From Terriglobales bacterium (lineage in GTDB: Bacteria > Acidobacteriota > Terriglobia > Terriglobales > Acidobacteriaceae): 64,000 nt of DNA. Positions 26,075 through 34,477 of this stretch are shown piece by piece. Position 1 is the first letter of the stretch. Each line of letters opens with the position of its first letter. The notes under the pieces were generated by a model that made no database searches, was not told the origin of the DNA, and saw only the letters and a list, made by a program, of their open reading frames with translations. The stretch spans positions 62,001 through 126,000 of the forward strand of contig JAICWP010000012.1 of assembly GCA_025934735.1 (NCBI GenBank). The letters run 5' to 3'. A program made the translations under genes and the position numbers.

Positions 26075-28260
26075 GCCCCTGGGCATTCGAGCAATGGCGG
26101 AAACGGAACCAGGTGTTTGCCGGCATGGCCGCCCTGACCCACGACTCCTTTAATCTGGTTGGCGGCGGCGATCCCGAATACCTGCACGCCGATACGGTCA
26201 CTCCCAACTTTTTCTCCGTACTGGGGGTAGGGCCCGCACTCGGACGCACATTTACGGCCGACGATGGCCGGCCGGGCGCGCCGCTTACCACCGTACTCAG
26301 CTATGGACTTTGGGTGCGCCGGTTCGGGTCGCAACCTCGGGTAGTAGGCCAGGAACTGCTGCTCAACGGCGCCAAATACACGGTGGCCGGCGTGATGCCC
26401 CGCGGCTTCCAGTTCCTGGACCCGGAAGTGGACCTCTGGGTGCCGGCACAGTGGACCAGTTCCTTCATTGAAGACAGGAAGAGCGACCACTTCCTGACGG
26501 TGGTGGCGCGCCTCGGCCCCGGGATAACGGGACGAAGCGCAGGCGCGGCCATGGCTCTGTTGGGGAAACAGCTCGCTACCGACAACATCTCGGATTTCAC
26601 CGCGGTGGTGGTGCCGATGCGCGAGCAGGTGGCCGGCGATACGCGTCCAGCGTTGCTGGTGCTGCTGGGCGCTGTGGCTCTGCTGCTGCTGATTGCCTGC
26701 GCCAATCTTGCCAACCTGCTGCTGGCACGAGGCAGCGCACGCCGCGGAGAAATGGCGGTCCGCTTGGCGCTGGGCGCGAGCCGCCGGCGAGTCATCGAGC
26801 AAATGTTGACTGAGAGCCTTTTGCTCTCCAGTGCCGGGGGCGCTGCCGGGCTTGGCCTGGCGGTGTGGGCCACCAGCTTTCTTGGCCAATTGATTCCCCC
26901 GGGCGTCTCCAACACGGGCGCGCCCGCGGTGAACGCTCCCCTGCTCGCTTTCGCCACAGTCGTATCCTTGGCTACTGGAGTGCTGTTCGGCATCCTGCCG
27001 GCCTGGCGGGGCTCGCAAATTGAGCTGGTCGCGTCGCTCAAGCAGGGCGGCGGACGCTCCGGCGCGTCGGCCGGCGGAAAACAGCTGCGCAGCGTGCTGG
27101 TGGTCAGCGAAGTAGCCTTGGCCATGGTGCTGCTCGCCGGCGCCGCCCTGATGATCCGCAGCTTTGAGAACCTCTATCATCAGGACCCCGGCTTTCGCGC
27201 GCAACATGTGCTCACCCTGCAAACCCGGCTGCAACGCCCCAAGTACGAGAGTATGGCGCGCCGCAGTGAGTTCTACCGCGAGGTGCTGCAGCGCGTGGAG
27301 ACCTTGCCCGGCGTGGTCGCCGCCGGCTACACCACGGACCTGCCGCTGGCCGATGCCGGAGGCGGCAGCCTGGTCACGGTGGAAAACCATCCCACGGATC
27401 CGAAACATCTGCTGATTGCGAATGTGCGCGTGGTCAGCCCCGATTATTTCCGCACTGTCGGCATGACGCTGCGCCGGGGCAGGCTGCTGGAGCGAAGTGA
27501 CGGACCAGACAGCCCGCAGGTGGCGGTGATCAATGACAGCATGGCGCGCACTTACTGGCCCGGGGAAGACGCCGTGGGACGCCGGTTCAAGCGCGGCTTT
27601 CTGCAAACGAAATCGCCCTGGTACACCGTGGTCGGCGTCGTTGCCGATATGCGCCAGGGCGGGATGGACGTTCCCATCCGTCCCGAGGCTTACTTCACCT
27701 TTGAGCAGGCTGATTTCTTTGCGCCCGACGCGCTGGCGGTTCGAACTAGCGGCGATCCACTGGCCATTACCGAACAGGTACGCCGGCAGATCTGGGCGGT
27801 GGACCGCGAAGAACCGGTGGCAGCGGTCATGCCGCTGCAGGAAATGGTGGAAAGAAGTGTGGCCCCGGCGCGGTTGCAGACCGGCTTGCTGGGCGGCTTT
27901 GCCGGCATGGCCCTGCTGTTGGCAACGCTGGGAATTTATGCCGTGCTTTCCTTCACGGTGGCCCAGCGCACGCAGGAAATCGGGGTGCGACTGGCGCTGG
28001 GCGCCCAGCCCGCGCACGTGCTGGGCACGGTTATGGCGCAGGGACTCAAGTTGTATCTTCTGGGGGTGGCGCTCGGGCTGGCGGCAGCGCTCATGCTATC
28101 GCAGCTGATGACCCACCTGCTGTTCGGCGTGAGCGCGGCGGACCCGCTCTCCTATGCCTGCGTCATCCTGCTGATGGCCGCGGTCACTCTGCTGGCGTGT
28201 TATGTCCCCGCGCGCCGCGCCGTTCGCTTCGGCCCCATGGCCGCGCTGCGCTACGAGTGA
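26071..28260 (+). CDS. ADOP-type permease, C-terminal part (-1 frame)
   Basis: 729 residues from a GTG that overlaps the upstream stop; the -1 frame is open from 26062. It contains the first MacB-type periplasmic domain ([19 protein letters not shown]), FtsX helices ([18 protein letters not shown]), the second periplasmic domain ([20 protein letters not shown]) and the last three helices with [20 protein letters not shown]. Independent translation from the GTG would lack the first helix. Function of ADOPs is not settled; export or lipoprotein handling is inferred from MacB. No ATPase gene is nearby. Confidence 0.88.
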   Translation: MSPWAFEQWRKRNQVFAGMAALTHDSFNLVGGGDPEYLHADTVTPNFFSVLGVGPALGRTFTADDGRPGAPLTTVLSYGLWVRRFGSQPRVVGQELLLNGAKYTVAGVMPRGFQFLDPEVDLWVPAQWTSSFIEDRKSDHFLTVVARLGPGITGRSAGAAMALLGKQLATDNISDFTAVVVPMREQVAGDTRPALLVLLGAVALLLLIACANLANLLLARGSARRGEMAVRLALGASRRRVIEQMLTESLLLSSAGGAAGLGLAVWATSFLGQLIPPGVSNTGAPAVNAPLLAFATVVSLATGVLFGILPAWRGSQIELVASLKQGGGRSGASAGGKQLRSVLVVSEVALAMVLLAGAALMIRSFENLYHQDPGFRAQHVLTLQTRLQRPKYESMARRSEFYREVLQRVETLPGVVAAGYTTDLPLADAGGGSLVTVENHPTDPKHLLIANVRVVSPDYFRTVGMTLRRGRLLERSDGPDSPQVAVINDSMARTYWPGEDAVGRRFKRGFLQTKSPWYTVVGVVADMRQGGMDVPIRPEAYFTFEQADFFAPDALAVRTSGDPLAITEQVRRQIWAVDREEPVAAVMPLQEMVERSVAPARLQTGLLGGFAGMALLLATLGIYAVLSFTVAQRTQEIGVRLALGAQPAHVLGTVMAQGLKLYLLGVALGLAAALMLSQLMTHLLFGVSAADPLSYACVILLMAAVTLLACYVPARRAVRFGPMAALRYE

Positions 28261-28297
28261 GTTGTGTGTGGGCGCAGCTCTGAGCAGGGTTTCACAG

Positions 28298-28378
28298 GTT
28301 TCAAGGCGTCACAGGTTCCAGATATCTCGCAGGTTTTCAAGGTTTCGCAGGTGCATTCGGATTGTCGAAACCTTGAAA
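28298..28378. repeat. Compound GTTTCAAGG palindrome
   Basis: TTTCAAGGTTTCG (28335-28347) and CGAAACCTTGAAA (28366-28378) are a perfect 13-bp inverted repeat with an 18-base loop. Another GTTTCAAGG copy is at 28298-28306 and further partial copies reach about 28412. It lies between the convergent ADOP gene and the small basic protein, with no T-run typical of a terminator. Confidence 0.75.
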
Positions 28379-28416
28379 CTTTGAAACCTGAATTTCATAA
28401 AAACTTGAACCCTGCT

Positions 28417-28689
28417 CTACTGTGGCTCCGTTCCCGTGGTCGTCTTATGCTCCACCTTGGTAGAGGTACGCCGCGTCTTGCGCGCGCCTTTGTGAACCAC
28501 GCGCTTGCTGGTGTGCTTGATCTTGTGGCCGGTTTTCTTGGTGGCGTTCTTGGTGGCGCGGCCGGCGGTTTTCATGTCCTGCTTGATGCCCGTGTTCGGG
28601 GTAGTGGTGGAGGTATCCGACTGCCCCCAGGCCGCTGTTCCCAAACCTACTGCCAGACTCAACAGTGCAATTCCCAGTAGATGTTTCAT
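28417..28689 (-). CDS. Small secreted Lys/Thr-rich protein
   Basis: 90 residues. A signal peptide (MKHLLGIALLSLAVGLGTAA, cleavage near WGQ) is followed by a strongly basic, low-complexity chain with repeated T-K-N, K-K-T and K-H-T words. The ATG at 28689 has GAGG 5 bases upstream. The sequence resembles small histone-like basic secreted proteins often left as hypothetical in Acidobacteria; no function is claimed. Confidence 0.72.
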   Translation of the reverse strand: MKHLLGIALLSLAVGLGTAAWGQSDTSTTTPNTGIKQDMKTAGRATKNATKKTGHKIKHTSKRVVHKGARKTRRTSTKVEHKTTTGTEPQ

Positions 28690-28811
28690 ATTCACCTCGG
28701 GTTATTGGATGCAGAATTCGCGTTTCTGAGCAGCGTGCAGCGGGGACCCTGGCCGCGTGGCGCTGCCGCGGATGCTGAAAAGCCCAAACGCGCACAGTCT
28801 GCCGCGGACAC

Positions 28812-29171
28812 TTACGTCCCTTCGGTTCGTGCGGGGCGGAAATATGCCCGCGCCTCGGTACGAAACAGAAAATACGCAAACACCGCAAATAACGCGCTGT
28901 GAACAACCAACTCCTGCCGGGAATGGATGCTCAGCAGCACGTGAAACGCAAGCCAAGCCATGGCCAGCCACCGCGCCCAGTCGCTGCGCCGGAGCATATA
29001 GATGCCGCAGACTAGCGCTACCAGACTGACGAGGACGGCCCAAACCACGTCTTGCTGGACCGGAGCTTGCCCCTTCAACTCTGCACCGTGGACCGCGGTG
29101 GCAATAATTCCGATCGCCACGAAGATGCAGCCGATGATGGTTACGGAGAGCGGACGCTTGCTGGAATTCAT
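28812..29171 (-). CDS. Hypothetical membrane protein
   Basis: 119 residues with about four hydrophobic segments (LSVTIIGCIFVAIGIIAT, VVWAVLVSLVALVCGIYML, WLAMAWLAFHVLLSI, SALFAVFAYFLF). The start at MNSSKRPL (29171) gives a normal inside-positive N-terminus; an in-frame Met 10 codons upstream is possible. Family not recognised. It may share a transcript with the small basic protein downstream on the same strand, 122 bases away. Confidence 0.62.
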   Translation of the reverse strand: MNSSKRPLSVTIIGCIFVAIGIIATAVHGAELKGQAPVQQDVVWAVLVSLVALVCGIYMLRRSDWARWLAMAWLAFHVLLSIHSRQELVVHSALFAVFAYFLFRTEARAYFRPARTEGT

Positions 29172-29201
29172 CGCTTGTCTCGCACCGCCTCTGACCTCCA
29201 A

Positions 29202-29301
29202 CAGCGGTTCCCTGGCTGAATGCTGATTGCTAAAAGCTGCTTTCGTCTATAACACCACCGTCCAGGGGCCCCTGCTAACTGCTATTTGCTACTGGCTTTT
29301 T
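29202..29301. repeat. Intergenic GCTGAATG/GCTAAAAGCT-type repeat
   Basis: CTGGCTGAATGCTGATTGCTAAAAGCTGC (29212-29240) and, further on, TGCTAACTGCTATTTGCTAC are chains of short echoing words. The words GGCTGAATG and GCTAAAAGCT recur at 51202-51220, and related CTGGCTGAA words near 52723. Confidence 0.5.
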
Positions 29302-29940
29302 CTATGCCGCGCTGATGTTCTCGGCGGGAGCCGATTCCGCGGGCTTGGTCTTCTGCCAGGTGTAATAAATGCGGTGGATGACGGTTATGTTGGAGAAAAC
29401 GGCCAGCACCCAGAGCACCGGCGCCATGCGGTTGAAGACGGCCCCTATGATCACCAGCACCAGCCGCTCCGGCCTTTCCATAAATCCCACGCGGCAGGAG
29501 CCAATCAGGGACTCGGCGCGGGCCCGGGTATAGCTCACCATCACCGATCCGGTCATCACCACCGCCACCAGCACCACGTAGAAGAAGCGGTTGACGCGGG
29601 CATAGTAAACCAGCAGGCCAAAGAAGATGGCAACATCGCTATAGCGATCTACAACCGAATCGAAAAAGCCGCCGAAGCGGGTCACCCGGTTGCTGGCCCG
29701 CGCCACCCTTCCGTCCACCAGGTCCATGAAGCCGGCAGCAAACACCACCAGTCCGGCGTAGAAGAACATGGCACGCTGGTTGGCTCCGCTGGCATAGCCG
29801 AAGAAGCAGGCGGCAATGAGGTTGATGACCAGTCCCAAAAACGTGAGCACATTGGGACTGATACGGGCAATGGCCATGCGCCGCACGATGGCGCTGAGCA
29901 GCACCCGGCAACCCCGCCCGAACGCACCCGTCCAGCTCAT
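29302..29940 (-). CDS. CDP-alcohol phosphatidyltransferase
   Basis: A 212-residue integral membrane enzyme that transfers a phosphatidyl group from CDP-diacylglycerol to an alcohol acceptor. The catalytic motif D-x2-DG-x2-AR-x8-G-x3-D-x3-D is complete, reading MDLVDGRVARASN and then GGFFDSVVDR. Six hydrophobic segments are seen. The acceptor (glycerol-phosphate, inositol-phosphate or other) cannot be told from sequence. The ATG overlaps the greA stop (ATGA), so it is translated together with greA. Confidence 0.9.
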   Translation of the reverse strand: MSWTGAFGRGCRVLLSAIVRRMAIARISPNVLTFLGLVINLIAACFFGYASGANQRAMFFYAGLVVFAAGFMDLVDGRVARASNRVTRFGGFFDSVVDRYSDVAIFFGLLVYYARVNRFFYVVLVAVVMTGSVMVSYTRARAESLIGSCRVGFMERPERLVLVIIGAVFNRMAPVLWVLAVFSNITVIHRIYYTWQKTKPAESAPAENISAA

Positions 29941-30410
29941 TGTGCCTCGTCGTGAATGGTGGTCAGGCTGAGGATCTCGAGCTCCCGCTTGCCCGCAGGG
30001 GTGGTGACCTGGGTGGTGTCGCCCACCTTCTTGTTCAACAGGGCGCGTCCGATGGGCGAGGTGGTGGAAATCTTACCCTGGGTTACATCCGATTCCTCGC
30101 TGGTCACCAGCTCGTACTCGATTTCCTCTTCCTTGGTGGAATCGTAAATTTTCACCTTGGAGCCCAGCCCAGCCTTGTCCTTGGGGATGTTGCTCATGTT
30201 GACCATGGAGAGGTCGCCCATGCGCTTTTTGAGCTGGCCCAGGCGGGCGCGCACGAACTCCTGGCGCTGTTTGGCCATGTGGTACTCGGCGTTTTCGCTC
30301 AAATCGCCCATGGCCACGGCCTTTTTCAGTTCCTTAGGGAGATCGTGATTGAGTTCGTACTCCAGGGTTTCAATCTCTTCCTGGAGCTTGCGCTTGATGT
30401 GCTCCGTCAT
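29937..30410 (-). CDS. greA: Transcription elongation factor GreA
   Basis: 157 residues that rescue backtracked RNA polymerase by stimulating RNA cleavage. The N-terminal coiled coil starts KRKLQEEIETLEYELNHDLP and has the acidic tip region GDLSENAEYHMAKQRQ. The C-terminal FKBP-like domain contains SPIGRALLNKKVGD. Full length. A terminator-like hairpin lies in its leader (30478-30503). Confidence 0.96.
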   Translation of the reverse strand: MTEHIKRKLQEEIETLEYELNHDLPKELKKAVAMGDLSENAEYHMAKQRQEFVRARLGQLKKRMGDLSMVNMSNIPKDKAGLGSKVKIYDSTKEEEIEYELVTSEESDVTQGKISTTSPIGRALLNKKVGDTTQVTTPAGKRELEILSLTTIHDEAQ

Positions 30411-30477
30411 AGGTAGCGGTAGCGATTATAACGCGGGCGAGGACCGTTGGTGGGGTGAGACCCAGCCCTCCGCGACG

Positions 30478-30503
30478 CAAAAAGCCCCGGAAACACCCCG
30501 GGC
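30478..30503 (-). terminator. Terminator-like hairpin in the greA leader
   Basis: On the minus strand GCCCGG pairs with CCGGGGC (6 bp, one bulged base), then TTTTTG. It sits 68 bases upstream of the greA ATG, and no minus-strand gene ends here, so it may act as an attenuator in the greA leader rather than as an ordinary terminator. Confidence 0.45.
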
Positions 30504-30575
30504 AGCCCCCGCCCCGAAATGGCTATTTTCTCTTCAAGCCAGCTACCACACTGTCGCCCTAAGGCCTACCTGGAA

Positions 30576-30605
30576 TTGACGTTTTGGGTACCCCCCGGGT
30601 ATAAT
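30576..30605 (+). promoter_or_regulatory. Strong sigma-70-type promoter of the carD-like gene
   Basis: TTGACG (30576-30581), an 18-base spacer and a perfect TATAAT (30600-30605) stand about 48 bases before the ATG at 30654. This is the best promoter match in the window. Confidence 0.8.
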
Positions 30606-30653
30606 CCTAGGAGTGGTAGTCCCTCAGCAGGCCTGCGTTCGCGGGTGCCCTTC

Positions 30654-31190
30654 ATGATGATCAGTGATGCCAATTTCCACATAGGTGACAAGGTCGTTTA
30701 TCCCAACCACGGGGTCGGTATTATCGAGCAGATCAGCAGCCGGACCATCGGCGCGACCGTGGAAAAATTCTACCTGCTGAAGATTAAGTCCAGCAGTCTC
30801 AAGGTGATGGTGCCGTTCAACAACGTGGGCACGGTGGGACTAAGGCGGGTGGTGCGCAACGGCGAAATCCAGAAAATTCTGGATTTTCTGACCGATGGGG
30901 AATGCAACAACAACGCTGATTGGAAGTACCGTTTCAAGGAGAACTCGGAACGGATGCGGACCGGGTCTCTGCTGGACGTAGCGGCGGTGCTGAAGAGCCT
31001 CCTGGTGTTGAACCAGACCAAGCCTTTGTCCTTCCGGGAGAAGAAGATGCTGGAACGGGCCCGCTACCTGCTGGTGAGCGAACTGGCCCTGGCCAAAAAC
31101 CTGGACGAAGAGCATATCGAGCAGCTGCTGAATAAGGCCTTGTCCAAGAGCAAGCTGCGCTTTCCCGAAGCGGCGCCTGCCGAAGCCTGA
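30654..31190 (+). CDS. CarD-like/CdnL-type transcription regulator
   Basis: 178 residues. The N-terminal CarD/TRCF RNA-polymerase-interacting domain reads FHIGDKVVYPNHGVGIIEQI and ends near RRVV. The C-terminal all-helical domain contains LLVLNQTKPLSFREKKML and ERARYLLVSELA. These proteins bind the RNA polymerase beta subunit and stabilise open complexes, often at rRNA promoters. The start at 30654 matches the family and lies behind a strong promoter; the frame to 30519 would include the promoter itself. Confidence 0.93.
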   Translation: MMISDANFHIGDKVVYPNHGVGIIEQISSRTIGATVEKFYLLKIKSSSLKVMVPFNNVGTVGLRRVVRNGEIQKILDFLTDGECNNNADWKYRFKENSERMRTGSLLDVAAVLKSLLVLNQTKPLSFREKKMLERARYLLVSELALAKNLDEEHIEQLLNKALSKSKLRFPEAAPAEA

Positions 31191-31328
31191 AGGCTGGGCG
31201 GCGCCGTCCTGATTACCTGACGGTCCTACCAGAGCTGTTTTCTTCCGGCAAGAAATTCCCTGCCGGGGCCCCCGCCCGTGCTGTCACGGCACAAACTTAG
31301 CCCACATCCATACATCTTAATACTCGCT

Positions 31329-31628
31329 ATGATGCCCGGTATCCTCCACATCATTCGCCTGGGTCAGACGCGGGATAAGTACGACCGGCTAATTGCCGAT
31401 TACCAGATAACCTACAACGTTTCCAGCGGAAACTCGTTCTCTCGCACCGTGCGTGGCGACGAAGAGCTGCAAGAGTTCCTGGGACATCATGCCGTGGTTC
31501 CTCCGGGTGAGCGGGACCGCGCTCTGGCCGCTTTGCGGGAACATGGCAATGCCACGATTACCGGGGTGGAGATTCCGCTGAAGGAAGCCGCCCCCTTGGG
31601 CATGGTGCAGGATCCCAGCGACTACTGA
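31329..31628 (+). CDS. Conserved hypothetical protein
   Basis: 99 residues beginning MMPGILHIIRLGQTRDKYDRL, soluble and mixed alpha/beta, with no recognised domain. The in-frame upstream extension to 31278 (GTG) has no better ribosome site and is unlike protein. It lies between carD and ruvX, same strand. Coding is supported by the ordinary amino-acid composition; function unknown. Confidence 0.6.
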   Translation: MMPGILHIIRLGQTRDKYDRLIADYQITYNVSSGNSFSRTVRGDEELQEFLGHHAVVPPGERDRALAALREHGNATITGVEIPLKEAAPLGMVQDPSDY

Positions 31629-31634
31629 GCAAGA

Positions 31635-31691
31635 TTCGAGTTTCGAGTGTGTTGAACGGCTGACGCCGAAAGCCGAAACTTGAAACTCGAA
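31635..31691. repeat. Inverted repeat TTCGAGTTT / AAACTCGAA
   Basis: Perfect 9-bp arms at 31635-31643 and 31683-31691 in the ruvX upstream region. It is similar in style to the GTTTCAAGG palindromes and includes GAAACTTGAAACTC words. Confidence 0.65.
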
Positions 31692-31705
31692 ACCATTCCT
31701 TCCCC

Positions 31706-31711
31706 TATAAT
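31706..31711 (+). promoter_or_regulatory. TATAAT box 6 bases before the ruvX GTG
   Basis: A perfect -10 hexamer ends 6 bases before the start codon, placing the expected transcription start at or next to the GTG and implying a leaderless mRNA. The -35 is weak: TTGAAA at 31680-31685 has a 20-base spacer. Confidence 0.5.
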
Positions 31712-31717
31712 CCCGCC

Positions 31718-32170
31718 GTGCCCGATGAATTGAGTCCGGTCTCCGCCCCTGGCCGGATCCTTGCCCTGGACGTGGGCTCCAAGACCATCGGGAGAGCCGT
31801 TTCTGACCCGCTGGGCTTCACCGCGCAAGGGCTGGAAACCATCCGGCGCAAGAACAAGCGCACGGATTTTGAACAACTTGAGCGCACTATCGCGGAGTAC
31901 GATGTGCGGGAAATCGTGGTTGGTTATCCCTTGCACATGAGTGGGGCCGCCGGCGTTCAATCCCAAAGAATGCAGGTGTTTGCCGAGGAACTGCGCCGCC
32001 GCTTCAGTCTTCCGGTGCACCTGTGGGACGAACGGCTGACCACGGCGCAGGCCAACCGGCTGCTGAGGGAGGCCGAATTAAGCATCCGCCGCCGCGCCCA
32101 GGTGGTGGACCGGCTGGCCGCCGTCCTCATCCTGCAGTCATTCATGGAAGCCCGGAGTAACAGCCGCTGA
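31718..32170 (+). CDS. ruvX: Holliday junction resolvase-like / pre-16S rRNA nuclease (YqgF)
   Basis: A 150-residue RNase H-fold protein. The first catalytic Asp is in LALDVGSKTIGRAVSD, the Glu/Asp region in REIVVGYPLHMSG and VHLWDERLTTAQANR, and the last Asp in VDRLAAVLILQSF. It is thought to process the 5' end of 16S rRNA. The start is a GTG without a ribosome site, probably leaderless (see the TATAAT at 31706). Confidence 0.92.
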   Translation: MPDELSPVSAPGRILALDVGSKTIGRAVSDPLGFTAQGLETIRRKNKRTDFEQLERTIAEYDVREIVVGYPLHMSGAAGVQSQRMQVFAEELRRRFSLPVHLWDERLTTAQANRLLREAELSIRRRAQVVDRLAAVLILQSFMEARSNSR

Positions 32171-32302
32171 GCCACAACCGCGCTTATTGCCTTCGATTTC
32201 AAAATGTTAGCCGATGAGCTGCAATTGACCTCGAATTGAGGTGGCGGGCATTGTCATCCCGCTCGGCCGGCGCCAAGTTGTTTCAGCGCAAGGAGGACTA
32301 CC

Positions 32303-33040
32303 ATGGCGCTGCAAGAGATACCCGTATTCTCCAAACTGAAGCGGCAGGGCAATTTGACTGAACCCCAAGATGAACTTAGCTTTACTGCCGCCACCCGCAT
32401 CCAGGAAAGCTTGATGGCAGGCGCTGAAAGGAAGGCGCTGCGCTGGCTGGCCACGCGGACTCCGGCCTGGATCAATTCCGACCACCTTACGCTGCTGGGC
32501 TTTGCGGGCAACATCGCGGCCGGGGTTTGCTACGCGCTGGCAGCCTGGGAGCCGCGAATGCTGCTGGGGTCCGTGGCCTGCCTGGCCATCAATTGGCTGG
32601 GGGATAGTCTGGACGGCACGTTGGCCCGGGTGCGCAACCGGCAACGGCCGCGTTACGGCTTCTACGTGGACCACGTGATTGACACTTTCTCCGGCTTCTT
32701 CCTGATGGGCGGCCTGGCCCTCTCCGGCTATGTCCACCCGGCAATTGCCATGGGCATGCTGGTGGCATTTTTGATGTTGTCGGTTGAGGTTTACCTGGCC
32801 AGCTACACCCTGAAGACCTTCCGCCTGTCGTACGCGAAGTTCGGGCCTACAGAGATTCGCATACTGTTGGCCATTGGCAGCGTGGCCCTGCTGTTCCGGC
32901 CGGTGGTCCACATTGCTGGGCGGCCGTTTCTGCTGTTTGACGTTGGAGGGGTGATCGCCATCGCGGGTATGGCCGGGATCCTTGTAGTCTCGGCTATCCG
33001 GCACACTGCGCAGCTTTATCGGGAGGAGCGGCTGCCATGA
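32303..33040 (+). CDS. CDP-alcohol phosphatidyltransferase family membrane protein
   Basis: 245 residues with about six membrane segments. The catalytic motif reads GDSLDGTLARVRN followed by RYGFYVDHVID, matching D-x2-DG-x2-AR...G-x3-D-x3-D. The ~60-residue soluble N-terminus is longer than usual. AAGGAGG precedes the ATG. The acceptor alcohol is unknown. The stop overlaps the gtrA start by 4 bases (ATGA), suggesting joint production and a shared role in lipid-linked glycan or envelope lipid metabolism. Confidence 0.85.
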   Translation: MALQEIPVFSKLKRQGNLTEPQDELSFTAATRIQESLMAGAERKALRWLATRTPAWINSDHLTLLGFAGNIAAGVCYALAAWEPRMLLGSVACLAINWLGDSLDGTLARVRNRQRPRYGFYVDHVIDTFSGFFLMGGLALSGYVHPAIAMGMLVAFLMLSVEVYLASYTLKTFRLSYAKFGPTEIRILLAIGSVALLFRPVVHIAGRPFLLFDVGGVIAIAGMAGILVVSAIRHTAQLYREERLP

Positions 33041-33543
33041 GCGCGGCGGGCAGGGTCGAACCGTGGCGCACCACCGGCTGGCGCTGGTGCAAGTTCAGCC
33101 TGGTGGGAGCCCTAGGAATTGGGGTGCAGCTGGGTGTGCTGGCGCTGCTGACCGCCACCGGCGTGCAGTATCTGCTGGCCACGGCTTTGGCCGTCGAGGC
33201 GACGGTTCTGCACAACTTCGCCTGGCATCAGAATTTCACCTGGAGGGATCGGGAGGGCAGCATAGCGGGAAGGCTGGCGCGCTTTCATATGACCAATGGC
33301 GCCATTTCCATCGTGGGCAACCTGGCCGTGATGCGGCTGCTGGTAGGACATTTCGGGCTGCCGGCGGTGCCCGCCAACCTGGTGAGCATCGGGCTGTGCT
33401 CGTTGGCGAATTTTTTGGCAGCCGACCGCGTGGTTTTCCTGCTCGGGCCACCGCGCGAGCGCGAGATGCCGGCACTACTTGCTGAGCCGCTACCAATGGA
33501 GCAAGTGATAGTTACTGAGGGCGGGAGTGGGCGTCGCCCATGA
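33037..33543 (+). CDS. GtrA-family membrane protein
   Basis: 168 residues with four membrane helices, the first starting KFSLVGALGIGVQLGVLALL (GtrA N-terminal signature) and with HNFAWHQNFTWRDR between helices 2 and 3, a hallmark of the family. GtrA-like proteins are thought to flip polyprenyl-phosphate-linked sugars across the inner membrane. The last 31 bases overlap the convergent winged-helix gene tail to tail. Confidence 0.88.
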   Translation: MSAAGRVEPWRTTGWRWCKFSLVGALGIGVQLGVLALLTATGVQYLLATALAVEATVLHNFAWHQNFTWRDREGSIAGRLARFHMTNGAISIVGNLAVMRLLVGHFGLPAVPANLVSIGLCSLANFLAADRVVFLLGPPREREMPALLAEPLPMEQVIVTEGGSGRRP

Positions 33544-34378
33544 GCAGCACGGTGCGTTGCGAGAAAGGAACGTAGACGAGGGCGGCGCAGGCGGCCAGCG
33601 CCAAGCCTAGCCCGATCTGCGGCAGCAGCAGAAACGGCGCCAGGGCCCACAGTTCGTCGAGCGCGAAGGTGAAGGGAAAAAGCCGGTGAAACTTGTAGCT
33701 GAGGCCGCGCACGTCGAAGCTGGCCGCCGCCAGCAGATACAAACGGACAGGAATGCCTGCGGCGGCGGTAACCACCAGCACCACGACGATCCAGGTCCAG
33801 TGCGCGAACGATGCCTCCAGCAGATTCTCTATAGCGCCTAGCCGGGCCAGGGCAGCAATGTAGAAGCCCAGGTACATGAGCTGAATAAGCAGGAAGAGAA
33901 CGCGCACATAGCGGCGCGGAACAGCGGGCACGTCTTCGAGCTGGGTGAGCACCGCGGAGACGCGGCCGTTGGTCGCCTGCAACGTGCCATTGGTCTTTTT
34001 GAGTTCCGCGACGGCCGAGGTCGTCGGTTGCGGCGGCGCGCCCGCGGCTTCCACAGGCGCGAGAAAGCGATAGCCGCGGCGGGCAAGGGTTTCGATGAAG
34101 CGCGGGTTGGAGGCGGAGTCGCCCAGAGTTTCGCGCAGGCGATTGATGACCGTGTTCAGGCTGTGGTCGAAATCCACAAAAGTATCGGCGGGCCACAATT
34201 TCTGGCGGATCTGCTCGCGGGTGACCAGTTCGCCGGGACGCTCCAGCAGCATGATGAGCACACGAAAAGGCTGCTCCGGCAGGCGCAGGCGCACGCCCGC
34301 TTTGCGCAGTTCGCCGGTGACGGGATCGGCTTCGTAGGTGGCGAAACGGTAGATCAGCCGGGTGGGAGCGGCGTCCAT
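33512..34378 (-). CDS. Membrane-anchored winged-helix (OmpR/PhoB-type) regulator
   Basis: 288 residues. The N-terminal Trans_reg_C DNA-binding domain (about 8-105) shows LPEQPFRVLIMLLERPGELV, FDHSLNTVINRLRETLGDSA and IETLARRGYRFLAPV. A linker follows, then 3-5 hydrophobic segments (about 150-170, 185-215, 235-280). There is no receiver domain, so signals probably reach it through the membrane part, in the manner of ToxR/CadC, but with several helices instead of one and no large periplasmic domain. Target genes unknown. Confidence 0.85.
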   Translation of the reverse strand: MDAAPTRLIYRFATYEADPVTGELRKAGVRLRLPEQPFRVLIMLLERPGELVTREQIRQKLWPADTFVDFDHSLNTVINRLRETLGDSASNPRFIETLARRGYRFLAPVEAAGAPPQPTTSAVAELKKTNGTLQATNGRVSAVLTQLEDVPAVPRRYVRVLFLLIQLMYLGFYIAALARLGAIENLLEASFAHWTWIVVVLVVTAAAGIPVRLYLLAAASFDVRGLSYKFHRLFPFTFALDELWALAPFLLLPQIGLGLALAACAALVYVPFSQRTVLLMGDAHSRPQ

Positions 34379-34477
34379 GCGTAGCTCATGTTATCCCAAG
34401 GCGCCCAGCCAGCAGCGGTGGTGTAAAATGCGGATGACGACCCTCGCAGCAACCCCCCAGCGGCTTTTTCCTTCCGT

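Noticed and set aside
26050-28017. 655-codon minus-strand open frame
   Set aside because: Antisense to the ADOP permease; His/Gln/Arg-rich with no domain.
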